Assembly (NCBI GenBank): GCA_016712865.1 | Contig: JADJQH010000002.1 | Coordinates: 1,302,001 to 1,366,000 of the forward strand | Length of the DNA: 64,000 nt | DNA from: Dokdonella sp. | GTDB lineage: Bacteria; Pseudomonadota; Gammaproteobacteria; Xanthomonadales; Rhodanobacteraceae | Reading direction: 5' to 3' | Part shown: piece after piece, positions 48,517-56,924 of the stretch | Layout of the letters: each line of letters opens with the position of its first letter | Position numbering within the stretch: position 1 is the first letter of the stretch | Notes under the pieces: generated by a model | What the model was told of the DNA's origin: nothing | The model's input: the letters and a program-made list of their open reading frames with translations, nothing else | The model's database searches: none | Program-made: the position numbers and the translations under genes

Positions 48517-49107
48517 TCAACTGCCCGTTTGCTTGGCAACCGAAGCTTCGGTGGTGATGCGGATGCGAACCTCGTCACTGACGTTGGGCACGTACTTGCC
48601 GATGCCGAAATCACTGCGCTTGATGAAGAGCACGCCATCGAACCCAACGGTCGGCTGCTTGCTCATCGGATGCGGCGCGGCGCGATTCAGGGTGGCATCG
48701 ATGGTGACAGGCTTGGTCACGCCATGAATGGTGAGGTCGCCGCTCACCAGCAACTTGTTGTCGGCCGCACCTTTCTTTACCGACGTGCTCTTGAATGTCG
48801 AACTCGGGTACTTGGCGACGTCGAAGAAGTCGGCGCTGGCCAGGTGCTCGTTGAAATCCTTGACGTGGCTGTTGATGCTGGACGTGGCGATGGTCACCTC
48901 GACCGACGACTTGGTGATGTCGTCGGCGTCGTAGTTGATGCTGCCTTCAATGTTGTCGAAATTGGCAACCGGATTGGAAAAACCGAAATGATTCCAGCTG
49001 AATTCCACCTGGGTATGGTGGTTGTCCATGACATAGGTTTCAGCCGCGGCAAAAGCACCGCTTGAGGCAAACGCAAGCGCGACGGCGAGCAGGGATTTCT
49101 TGAACAT
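48517..49107 (-). CDS. YceI-family periplasmic lipid-binding protein
   Basis: 196-aa precursor with a signal peptide (cleavage after GAFA) and a YceI lipocalin-like barrel (YVMDNHHTQVEFSWNHFGFS, DADFFDVAKYPSSTFKSTSV in its family position, GDLTIHGVTKPVTI). Members bind polyisoprenoid or other lipophilic molecules; some are induced by alkaline stress. The ligand here is unknown. It is upstream of the bidirectional terminator. Confidence 0.9.
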   Translation of the reverse strand: MFKKSLLAVALAFASSGAFAAAETYVMDNHHTQVEFSWNHFGFSNPVANFDNIEGSINYDADDITKSSVEVTIATSSINSHVKDFNEHLASADFFDVAKYPSSTFKSTSVKKGAADNKLLVSGDLTIHGVTKPVTIDATLNRAAPHPMSKQPTVGFDGVLFIKRSDFGIGKYVPNVSDEVRIRITTEASVAKQTGS

Positions 49108-49131
49108 GGGGAGACTCCGTGTGGGTTGGCG

Positions 49132-49734
49132 TCAGAGGATCTGACAGGCTTCTTCAAACGCGAACCGCTGTTCGCGGGGGCGCAGGCTTTCGGGATTGCC
49201 GTAGCCGATGTTGATGAGGAAATTCGACTTGATTTCCGTTCCCGAAAAGAAAAGTTCGTCGACCTTGACATTGCTGAACCCCGACATGGGACCGCAGTCC
49301 AGTCCCAGCGCACGCAGCGCGATGATCAGGTAGGCACCCTGCAGGCTGGAGTTGCGGAATGCCGTTGCCGCGATGGCATCCGGCTTGCCTTCAAACCAGG
49401 GCACTGCGTTTTCCTCCGTGTACAGACGCGGCAAGTGCCGGTAAAAGGCATGGTCGGCGGCGATGATGGCCGTGGCCGGTGCCGCCATGCTCTGCTCCAC
49501 GTTGCTTGCCGAAAGCGCCGAACGCAGTTTTTCCTTGGCTGCGGGCGAACGCACGAAAACCACGCGCAGCGGCTGGCAATTGGCACTGGTCGGGCCGAAC
49601 TTGGCCAGGTCATAGGCCTGGCGCAGCAGGTCATCGCTGACCGGCGTGTCCAGCCAGGCATCGGCGGAGCGACGATAGGTGCGCGCCGTACGGAAAATCC
49701 GGTCAAGCGCGAGGTCGTTCAATGGGGTGGTCAT
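49132..49734 (-). CDS. RutE/HadB-like nitroreductase-family protein
   Basis: 200-aa FMN-dependent nitroreductase fold. The family stretches are RTYRRSADAWLDTPVSDDLL, LAKFGPTSANCQPLRVVFV, and LRALGLDCGPMSGF with INIGYGNPESLRPR at the end. It is closest to the malonic semialdehyde reductase RutE group. No other rut genes are near, so a role in pyrimidine catabolism is doubtful and a general NAD(P)H reductase role is equally possible. Confidence 0.85.
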   Translation of the reverse strand: MTTPLNDLALDRIFRTARTYRRSADAWLDTPVSDDLLRQAYDLAKFGPTSANCQPLRVVFVRSPAAKEKLRSALSASNVEQSMAAPATAIIAADHAFYRHLPRLYTEENAVPWFEGKPDAIAATAFRNSSLQGAYLIIALRALGLDCGPMSGFSNVKVDELFFSGTEIKSNFLINIGYGNPESLRPREQRFAFEEACQIL

Positions 49735-49886
49735 GGCGACTCCGTTGCACAGAAATGGCGGTCATCCCTGCTTGGGTTAAAGTTTAGGGGCGGTTGCTGA
49801 TCGATCAACGCAACAATCGACAACGGATTGCTCCCACCGGATGGACAATGCCTGAGGCCCACGGCTCCCGCAATCAGCAGGAACGC

Positions 49887-50906
49887 ATGACTGGCAATGG
49901 AATTGAATTGAACGACGATGGTTCCCGCGAGACCTGCTGGGTGATCAGCGACGGTGCCGCGGGCAACGAGCGCCAGGCCCTGGCACTCGCGCAGGGGCTT
50001 GGCCTGGAAGCCGTGACGATACGCCTGCGCTTGGCCCGCCCGTGGCGCTGGTTTGCCCCTCATCTGACCTGGCTGGCCGGATCCGCCATGCGCTGCACGG
50101 ATGGCTCGCGAATCAGCACGGCATGGCCGGATGTGGCGATTGGCTGTGGACGCACGGCCGCACTGCTGACGCGTTGTTTGCGCCAATGGAGTGGCGGGCG
50201 CTGCTTCACCGTCCAGATTCTCGACCCGCGCATCGCACCCCACCACTTTGGCGCCGTCATCGCCCCGCGCCACGACGCGCTGGCCGGTGACAATGTCATC
50301 ACCACGCTGGGGGCCATCAACACCATCGATGATGCATGGCTGGCCCACGCGCGTGAACAGTTTCCCGCGCTGGAAGCCCTGCCCGTGCCACGCATTGCCG
50401 TCCTGGTCGGCGGTCCGCACAAGGCGCAGGCGCTGGATGACGACTATCTTGAGTCCCTGAAACAATGCCTGGTCTCGTTGCACGCGCGGCATGGCGGCAG
50501 CTTCCTCGTCAGCACTTCGCGGCGCACGCCACCGGAAATGCGGGCGGCACTTCGAAGCTGGTTCACGCAATGGCCGGGCGTGTTCTGGGCGGATCGCAGC
50601 GATGGCGAGAATTCCTATCCCGGCATGCTCGCCTGGGCCGACCGCTTCGTGGTCAGTGCCGATTCGGTGAACATGATTTCCGAAGCCTGCGCCACCGGCA
50701 AACCCGTGCACGCCTTCGCCCCGAAGCCGGTTGCCGGGAAACTCGCCCGCTTCCATGACGCCCTTCGCAATGCAGGGCACCTGTGCGCGCTGGATGCGGA
50801 TGCGCCAACCGCGCAGCAACCCCTGCGCGAACTGCCAGGAATTGCCGAGCGCGTGCGTGCTTTGTGGGGCACACACCGGACCGCCTTGTGCGAAACCGAG
50901 TCGTAG
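49887..50906 (+). CDS. ELM1-like (mitochondrial fission ELM1 family) protein
   Basis: 339-aa protein of the COG3660/ELM1 family with a GT-B-like appearance: CWVISDGAAGNERQALALAQ at the N-terminus, VAIGCGRTAALLTRC and VQILDPRIAPHHFGAVIAPRHD in the middle. The C-terminal ADRFVVSADSVNMISEACATGKPVHAF resembles nucleotide-sugar-binding segments. In bacteria these genes are often near LPS genes; function is unproven. In-frame ATGs at 49794 and 49848 are alternative starts. Confidence 0.78.
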   Translation: MTGNGIELNDDGSRETCWVISDGAAGNERQALALAQGLGLEAVTIRLRLARPWRWFAPHLTWLAGSAMRCTDGSRISTAWPDVAIGCGRTAALLTRCLRQWSGGRCFTVQILDPRIAPHHFGAVIAPRHDALAGDNVITTLGAINTIDDAWLAHAREQFPALEALPVPRIAVLVGGPHKAQALDDDYLESLKQCLVSLHARHGGSFLVSTSRRTPPEMRAALRSWFTQWPGVFWADRSDGENSYPGMLAWADRFVVSADSVNMISEACATGKPVHAFAPKPVAGKLARFHDALRNAGHLCALDADAPTAQQPLRELPGIAERVRALWGTHRTALCETES

Positions 50907-50998
50907 CGCATCCGCTCACACGCACTTGTGTCGTTGCGGATTCCGGATTCGGTCCGCGTGCGTGCATGCAAAGTGTAATCACGATTCCCAATCCCCGA

Positions 50999-53857
50999 TC
51001 AATCAAACGCCAGATCCAGTTCGCGGGCGACGGCCAGCACCTGCGTGCAGGCGGCATCGAGCGCTGCGTCGCGATGGACCAGGCGCGGTTTCGCATCCAG
51101 TTTGCTGGCGAGCGAGCGCGACAACATCAGCGCATGCGCGGAGGTCAGCGTTTCGGCTTGCACCGGCGTGAGCAGGCCGAGTCGGGCGGCAGCTTGAATC
51201 AAATCCAGCGTGTGCGTGGCGGCAAGCAGTGCGGGCTGCCGCGGCGCGTGCTCCAGCACGATGGCCTGCATCAGGAACTCGATATCCACCAATGCGCCGA
51301 GGCCTTGTTTCAGATCAAGACGAAGAGCATCCGAACGATCACTCTCCTGGCGCCAGCGCGTCCGCATCTCGACGATCTGCCGATGCAGTTGCGCGCCCTG
51401 GCCGCGCGCTTGCAGCGCATTCGCGCGCACGTCTGCAAACAGGCGACCCAAACCCACATCACCGGCCACCGCACGCGCCCGCACGAGAGCCTGATGCTCC
51501 CAGGTCCAGGCGCGCGCCTGCTGGTAGGCGGCATAGGCGTCGAAGCTGCTGACCAGCAGGCCGGAACCGCCATCCGGGCGCAGTCGCACGTCGATGTCAT
51601 ACAGCTTCCCGGAGCGGGTCGGCATGCTGAGCACGTGGACAAAACGCTGCGCCAGTCGCGCGTAGTAGCGACTGCCTTCCAGCGGTTTGGCACCATCGGA
51701 TTCCAGTGCGGCATGCGCGCTGTCGTAAATGAAAACCAGGTCGAGGTCGGAACCGAAGCCCAGCTCCATGCCGCCAAGGCTGCCGTAGCCGATCACCGCC
51801 ATGGCGGTTCCATCACCCGGGCGATCATCCATGCGGCCGTGTGCGGCAATCAGGTCGCGTTCGGCAATGCGCAGTGCCGTTGCCAGCACCGCTTCGGCGA
51901 CATCGGTGAGCGAGCGCGCAGCGGCCACCGCATCGATGCGTCCACCCAGGAAGGCGAGGCCCACATGAAACTGCACCGCCAGTCGTTGCTCCTGGAGAAG
52001 GTCAACCTCGCGCTCCAGGTCCGGCTCGTGCACCGCACCCAGCCGCCGCGCCATTTCCGCTTCAATCTGTTCGCGGCTGGGAGGCAACTCCTGGCCGCGA
52101 TCGATGAGCAGTTCGTCAAGCAACAGGGGATGGGCAATGACCCGCTCCGCGAGCAAGGCGCTGGCGGCAAACACCGAGGCCAGGCGACGCAATGCGGCGG
52201 GTTGTTCATCCAGCAAGGCCAGATAGGCGGACCGTCGCGCCACCGCCTGCACCAGACCGATCAGGCGCACCAGGCAGGCGCTGGGTGCCGAACTTCGTGC
52301 AGCGGCCTTGAGCAAGGCCGGCATGATGCGATCAATGCGTTCGCGCGAGCGAACCGATGCGGCCCGCAGGATCGGACTGCCGAGAAATCCCCGCAAGGCC
52401 TCCAGTACCGGCTGCACCGGTTCAAAGCCGGCGGCGGCAAATGCCTGGTCGTCGATCTGCTCTGCGCTGGCGCGCTGCCACAGGCTGTCCCAGGATGCTG
52501 TTGCCTCGCTGCCGCGCTGGTTTTCACTCGCCGCCATCACCGCCTTGAATTCATCGCTGACCACTGCGCGATGGCGATCCAGTTCGGCCACGAGTTCAGT
52601 CGCTCCGGCAAATCCGAGCGCCAGCGCAATGCGCTCGCGGGCCAGCGCGTCGTCCGGCAACTCATGGGTCTGCGCGTCGGCAAACATCTGCACGCGGTTC
52701 TCGACCCGGCGCAGCAGGCGATAGGCATCGAGCAAGCCCCTGGCGCGTTTTGCGTTGATCAGCCCGAGTTGTTCGCAGGCAGCGAGGGCAACCTGCAAAC
52801 CACGCACGCGCAGGGATGGCTCGCGCCCGCCACGGATCAATTGAATCAACTGCACGATGAACTCGATCTCGCGAATGCCGCCGGGACCGAGCTTGAGATT
52901 TTCGGCGAGGTCCTTGCGCGCGACCTCGGCGTCGATCAAGGCCTTCATCTCGCGCATGCCGGCGAAGGCCGTGTAGTCGAAATAACGGCGGAACACGAAT
53001 GGCCGCAAGGTGGCCAGCAGGCGGTTGCCGGCGGCCTTGTCGCCGGCCACCGGGCGCGCCTTGATCCAGGCATAGCGTTCCCAGTCGCGGCCTTCGCGCT
53101 GGTAGTACTGCTCCATGGCGGTGAACGACAGGGCGACGCGGCCGGCGTTGCCGAATGGCCGCAGGCGCAAATCGACGCGGTACACGTAACCTTCGCGCTC
53201 GCGGTCGGCCAGCAGCGAGATCAGATGCTGGCACAGGCGCGCGTACCAGACTTCGGCATCCAGCGCACGAGCGCCATCACTGCTGCCCGGCTCGTCGTAA
53301 GCCAGGACCAGGTCGATGTCGGATGAGAAATTGAGTTCGCTGCCACCGAGTTTGCCGAGCGCGAGCACGACCAGGCGCTGCACCTCGCCGCGCGCATTGC
53401 GCACGACGCCATGGCGCGCAGCCAACTGGCGCTCGGCATGACGCAGCGCGGTTTCCAGACACACCTCGGCAAGCACGCTGGCCCCGGTGAGAGTGGTTTC
53501 AATGCCGTCCACATGGTTGACGTCACGCCAGATCAGGCGGATAGCCTCGCGGCGGCGGAAGCGGCGCAGTTCGCCGCGAAACTCCTCGTCACTCATCGCC
53601 ATGGCGAACGGTGCCACGCGCGCATCGGCGTGGCGCGGATCGTTCATCAGGCGAACCAGTTCGGGTCCGAGCAGGCCCGGATCCTGAAGAAAACTCTCGA
53701 AGGCAAAATCGCTGGCCAACAGCACCCGTTCCAGATGACTGTCGACGCCGGCATCGTCATAAAACGGCACTCCCGCGTCGCGGCACAGTGCATCCAGCCG
53801 TGACATGCGCGAATCCAGCAATTGGTGAATGGCCTGCGGCCGGGCGCGTAGGGACAT
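50999..53857 (-). CDS. glnE: Glutamine synthetase adenylyltransferase/adenylyl-removing enzyme
   Basis: 952-aa bifunctional regulator that adenylylates glutamine synthetase and removes AMP from it in response to PII and glutamine. Two nucleotidyltransferase domains are visible. The N-terminal adenylyl-removing site is LGKLGGSELNFSSDIDL (about 168-183), and the C-terminal adenylylating site is GYGSLGGMELGFGSDLDL (about 690-707). The second half has the KLYDIDVRLRPDGGSG motif. Both active sites are intact. It converges with the ELM1-like gene. Confidence 0.95.
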   Translation of the reverse strand: MSLRARPQAIHQLLDSRMSRLDALCRDAGVPFYDDAGVDSHLERVLLASDFAFESFLQDPGLLGPELVRLMNDPRHADARVAPFAMAMSDEEFRGELRRFRRREAIRLIWRDVNHVDGIETTLTGASVLAEVCLETALRHAERQLAARHGVVRNARGEVQRLVVLALGKLGGSELNFSSDIDLVLAYDEPGSSDGARALDAEVWYARLCQHLISLLADREREGYVYRVDLRLRPFGNAGRVALSFTAMEQYYQREGRDWERYAWIKARPVAGDKAAGNRLLATLRPFVFRRYFDYTAFAGMREMKALIDAEVARKDLAENLKLGPGGIREIEFIVQLIQLIRGGREPSLRVRGLQVALAACEQLGLINAKRARGLLDAYRLLRRVENRVQMFADAQTHELPDDALARERIALALGFAGATELVAELDRHRAVVSDEFKAVMAASENQRGSEATASWDSLWQRASAEQIDDQAFAAAGFEPVQPVLEALRGFLGSPILRAASVRSRERIDRIMPALLKAAARSSAPSACLVRLIGLVQAVARRSAYLALLDEQPAALRRLASVFAASALLAERVIAHPLLLDELLIDRGQELPPSREQIEAEMARRLGAVHEPDLEREVDLLQEQRLAVQFHVGLAFLGGRIDAVAAARSLTDVAEAVLATALRIAERDLIAAHGRMDDRPGDGTAMAVIGYGSLGGMELGFGSDLDLVFIYDSAHAALESDGAKPLEGSRYYARLAQRFVHVLSMPTRSGKLYDIDVRLRPDGGSGLLVSSFDAYAAYQQARAWTWEHQALVRARAVAGDVGLGRLFADVRANALQARGQGAQLHRQIVEMRTRWRQESDRSDALRLDLKQGLGALVDIEFLMQAIVLEHAPRQPALLAATHTLDLIQAAARLGLLTPVQAETLTSAHALMLSRSLASKLDAKPRLVHRDAALDAACTQVLAVARELDLAFD

Positions 53858-53997
53858 GCCGCGATTCTGGCATCCACCTTGCATTGCCACCAGCCGGCCC
53901 GGGTCGGTGCACAGACACCTGCCCAGTTCACCCTATACTCAGCAGGTTTCAGGATGATGACGCACCCCGCCCTTCCCTCTTGCCGCCGGTCACCACG

Positions 53998-55839
53998 ATG
54001 ACTTCAAACCTCCGCCCCGCGACTGCTGGGCGCAATTGGCACAGTGCCCTCTGGTTGCTGTTGCTGGTAGTGCTGTTTGCGCTCGGCGTGGAACGCCTGG
54101 ATCCCGCATTCGGCGGAGCCGTCGGCTTGGCGGATGCGCGCGCATGGCAGCTCGCGCTGCTGGGTGCCATTCCGTTCCTGCTGGTGGTGTTGCTGGTGTG
54201 CGCGTTGACCCGGCGTGTGCTGCTGGCGAGCTGGATCGGAGGTCTTCTTCTGGCGGCGACCTTTGGTGCAAATGCGGTGAAGGTCGAACAGCTGGAAATG
54301 CCGCTGTTGCCCGGTGACTTTCATTTTCTCCAGGAGATCGGCTCATCCTGGCCACTGTTCTCCCATTACCTCGGCTCCAGCGGAATGGTCCTGCTGGTTG
54401 TCGCAGTGATCCTGCTCTTGACCCTGGCCCTGGTGCGCGAAACCCCGTGGCCGGCCATGCGTGGTTGGCGCCGGCTGGCGCTTGCCACCTTCACCCTCGT
54501 CATGGCCACGGGACTGCTGGTGGGCTGGACGCCGTGGCGCGTGGTCTACAGTGCCGAACGCCTGCAGTTTGCTCCGTGGTCGGTGGTGGACAGCGCGCGC
54601 CAGGCGGGTGTTGTCGGCAATTTGGTGCTGTACAACTGGGAGCTGGCGCGTCGCCAGAATCTGAAGCCCGACCGCTCCGCTGCCGTGCGCCTGCTGGGCG
54701 AACATGCCGAGGAACTGCGCGCGCGCCAGTACCCCAATCATTCCGCTTGGGCGATGCCCAGCGACACGCGCCCGGACATCGTCATTGTGCAGAGTGAATC
54801 CCTGTTCGATCCGGCGCGCCTGCGCAATGCACCCGCACGCACCTACCTGCCGAACTACCATCGCTTGGCCAAGCGCGGCCTGTCCGGTGAAATGTCGGTG
54901 CCTACCTATGCCGGCGGCACCATCCGCACCGAGTTCGAGGTGTTGACCGGGCTTGCCCTCGCCTTTTTCCCGGGCGTGCAGTATCCGTACTACGAAATCG
55001 CCGACCGGCCCATCCCCGGCATCGTGCGCACCCTCGGCAGCCAGGGTTACCGGACAACCGCCATCCATCCCAATACCGGCGTGTTCTGGAATCGTCGCCA
55101 GGCCTTCCAGCAGATAGGCTTTGATGCCTTCATCGACGACCGCGAATTTTCCAAGGACGACATCGTCGGCCTGTTCATCGGCGACGCCGCACTGACCGAC
55201 AAGGTGCTGCAGAACCTCGACGAGCAGGGTCCGCCGCAACTGCTGTTTGCCATCAGCATGGAAAACCATGGCCCGTTTGACTGGCGGCCTGGCCTCGATG
55301 TACAGCGTCTGAAAAACCTGAAGGTGCCACCCAACCTCAGTGAAGGTGGCGACTACTGGCTGCGCAACTACCTGTACCTGCTGGAGGATGCCGATCACGA
55401 ACTCGGTCGCCTCGCGGCGGCGCTGGAAAAGCGCAAGCGCCGCACCTTGCTGCTCTTTTACGGCGATCACTTGCCGGGACTGGGTCCGGTCTATGAGGAC
55501 ATCGGTTTTGCCGACGGTGGCGATGCCAAGTCACAGCCGGTGCCCTGGCTGCTGCTCGACAACGGCCGGGATCTTGTACAAGGCGCACCCATGAACACCA
55601 CCTCGTGGATGTTGCCCGGCCTGCTGCTGGAGGCCGCAGGCATCCAGGGCGATTCGTACTTCGCCACGCTCAGCACCCTGCGCGATGCATTGCCGCCGAA
55701 CGTGATGAGCGCATCGACGTCCCTGCCCGCCGAGCTGCGAGCACTCGGCCAGTTGCGCTACCGCAATGAGCTGGAGCCCATCATGCAGCAGGTTCTCGAT
55801 GGCAGCGGCACAGATCCGGCCTCGACCATCGCGCCATAG
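53998..55839 (+). CDS. LTA-synthase/OpgB-like membrane sulfatase-fold phosphotransferase
   Basis: 613-aa protein with four or five N-terminal membrane helices (to about residue 170). A periplasmic alkaline-phosphatase-superfamily domain follows. DIVIVQSESLFDP binds metal, Thr308 in AGGTIRTEFEVLTG is the nucleophile position, FAISMENHGPFD and FYGDHLPGLG supply later ligands. In Gram-negatives this family transfers phosphoglycerol or phosphoethanolamine to glucans or LPS; the acceptor here is unknown. The gene is divergent from glnE and followed by the hairpin-repeat region. Confidence 0.87.
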   Translation: MTSNLRPATAGRNWHSALWLLLLVVLFALGVERLDPAFGGAVGLADARAWQLALLGAIPFLLVVLLVCALTRRVLLASWIGGLLLAATFGANAVKVEQLEMPLLPGDFHFLQEIGSSWPLFSHYLGSSGMVLLVVAVILLLTLALVRETPWPAMRGWRRLALATFTLVMATGLLVGWTPWRVVYSAERLQFAPWSVVDSARQAGVVGNLVLYNWELARRQNLKPDRSAAVRLLGEHAEELRARQYPNHSAWAMPSDTRPDIVIVQSESLFDPARLRNAPARTYLPNYHRLAKRGLSGEMSVPTYAGGTIRTEFEVLTGLALAFFPGVQYPYYEIADRPIPGIVRTLGSQGYRTTAIHPNTGVFWNRRQAFQQIGFDAFIDDREFSKDDIVGLFIGDAALTDKVLQNLDEQGPPQLLFAISMENHGPFDWRPGLDVQRLKNLKVPPNLSEGGDYWLRNYLYLLEDADHELGRLAAALEKRKRRTLLLFYGDHLPGLGPVYEDIGFADGGDAKSQPVPWLLLDNGRDLVQGAPMNTTSWMLPGLLLEAAGIQGDSYFATLSTLRDALPPNVMSASTSLPAELRALGQLRYRNELEPIMQQVLDGSGTDPASTIAP

Positions 55840-55840
55840 A

Positions 55841-56696
55841 CCGGCAATTGCTCCTGCATTGCCGGCATACCGACCATCCCTGGTCATAGGCCGGCAATTG
55901 CTCCTGCATTGCAGGCATACCGGCGCTCTGCGCAATCCACCTGCGTGGCGTATTTGAGGCACCGCGAATCAAGCAGTATCCGTTCGTGGTGAGCCCCCAA
56001 AATCCGTTCGTGGTGAGCCTGTCGAACCATGAACGGAATCAGGGTGCCAGGCAATCCTGTTTCAACATGCTCCGGACGGACGGGACGTGGTCGTCGTTGC
56101 CTTGATCATCCCTGGCCATCGCCTGCAATTGCGCCTTCATTGCCGGCATACCGGCGCTCTGCGCAATCCAGCTGCGTGGCGTATTTGAGGCACCGCGAAT
56201 CAAGCAGTATCCGTTCGTGGTGAGCCCCCAAAATCCGTTCGTGGTGAGCCTGTCGAACCATGAACGGAATCAGGGTGCCAGGCAATCCTGTTTCAACATG
56301 TTCCGGACGGACGGGACGTGCTCGTCGTTGCCTTGACCATGCATGGTCATCGCCTGCAATTGCTCCTGCATTGCAGGCATACCGTCCATCCATGGCATCG
56401 CCGACAACTGCTCCTGCGTTGTCGGCATACCGTCCATCCATGGCATCGCCGGCAATTGCTCCTGCATTGCCGGCATACCGACCATCCATGGATGGAATCC
56501 GCATGGCATGGGTGCCATGCGTTCCATGGCCATCGCCGGCAATTGCTCCTGCATTGCCGGCATACCGACCATCCATGGATGGAATCCGCATGGCATGGGT
56601 GCCATGCGTTCCATGGCCATCGCCGGCAATTGCTCCTGCATTGCCGGCATACCGACCATCCATGGCATCGCCGACAACTGCTCCTGCGTTGTCGGC
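55841..56696. repeat. Nine-copy covarying hairpin repeat array
   Basis: Nine copies of a hairpin with 8-9 bp arms and a 9-base loop. They start at 55841, 55890, 56121, 56352, 56400, 56448, 56535, 56622 and 56670. The loop TGCTCCTGC is identical in eight copies. Stems come in subfamilies: GCCGGCAAT/ATTGCCGGC, GCCGACAAC/GTTGTCGGC and GCCTGCAAT/ATTGCAGGC. Substitutions occur on both arms so pairing is kept; two copies have a single mismatch. Copies 4-9 are spaced 48 or 87 bp. None of the reading frames through it looks like a conserved protein. Confidence 0.85.
55890..56351. repeat. 231-bp direct tandem duplication
   Basis: Two copies, 55890-56120 and 56121-56351, with about seven differences in the last 200 bases. 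Each starts with one hairpin of the array. Each also carries a GTTCGTGGTGAGCC direct repeat and an imperfect palindrome (CCGTTCGTGGT near its complement, at 56004-56036 and 56235-56267) resembling a widespread REP-type motif. Confidence 0.85.
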
Positions 56697-56717
56697 ATAC
56701 CGTCCATCCATGGACAT

Positions 56718-56753
56718 AAAAAAACCCGCCGGGCATTTCTGCCACGGCGGGTT
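56718..56753 (-). terminator. Rho-independent terminator of the flavin amine oxidase gene
   Basis: On the minus strand AACCCGCCG pairs with CGGCGGGTT (56723-56731 with 56745-56753) around a loop containing a further GGCA/TGCC pairing, followed by seven T. It lies 170 bp past the oxidase stop and separates that gene from the hairpin array. Confidence 0.85.
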
Positions 56754-56924
56754 CTCCCTCCCCACGAGTCGATCTCGCAATTACACAATCCTAATGATTT
56801 TCTGACATATGCCACGCCGCAGCGCAGCATGAAAAGTCGATGCGGCTTACGACGAAAAAGCTCGTAGTCAGGACGACTGCGCGAAGCGAGACCGCCCGGC
56901 GTTTGCACACTGGCAAGCAGAGAC

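Noticed and set aside
50783-53326. 847-residue plus-strand reading frame opposite glnE
   Set aside because: Antisense shadow; the minus strand encodes a complete GlnE with both active sites.
55841-56696. CRISPR array
   Set aside because: Repeats are direct but the intervening pieces are themselves repeated and not unique spacers, spacing is 48 or 87 bp, and no cas genes are present.
56106-56780. Repeat protein (MDGRYAGNAGAIAGD units) encoded on the minus strand
   Set aside because: Paired stem changes are non-synonymous in this frame, the frame runs into the terminator and the 231-bp duplication, and no start signal is evident.
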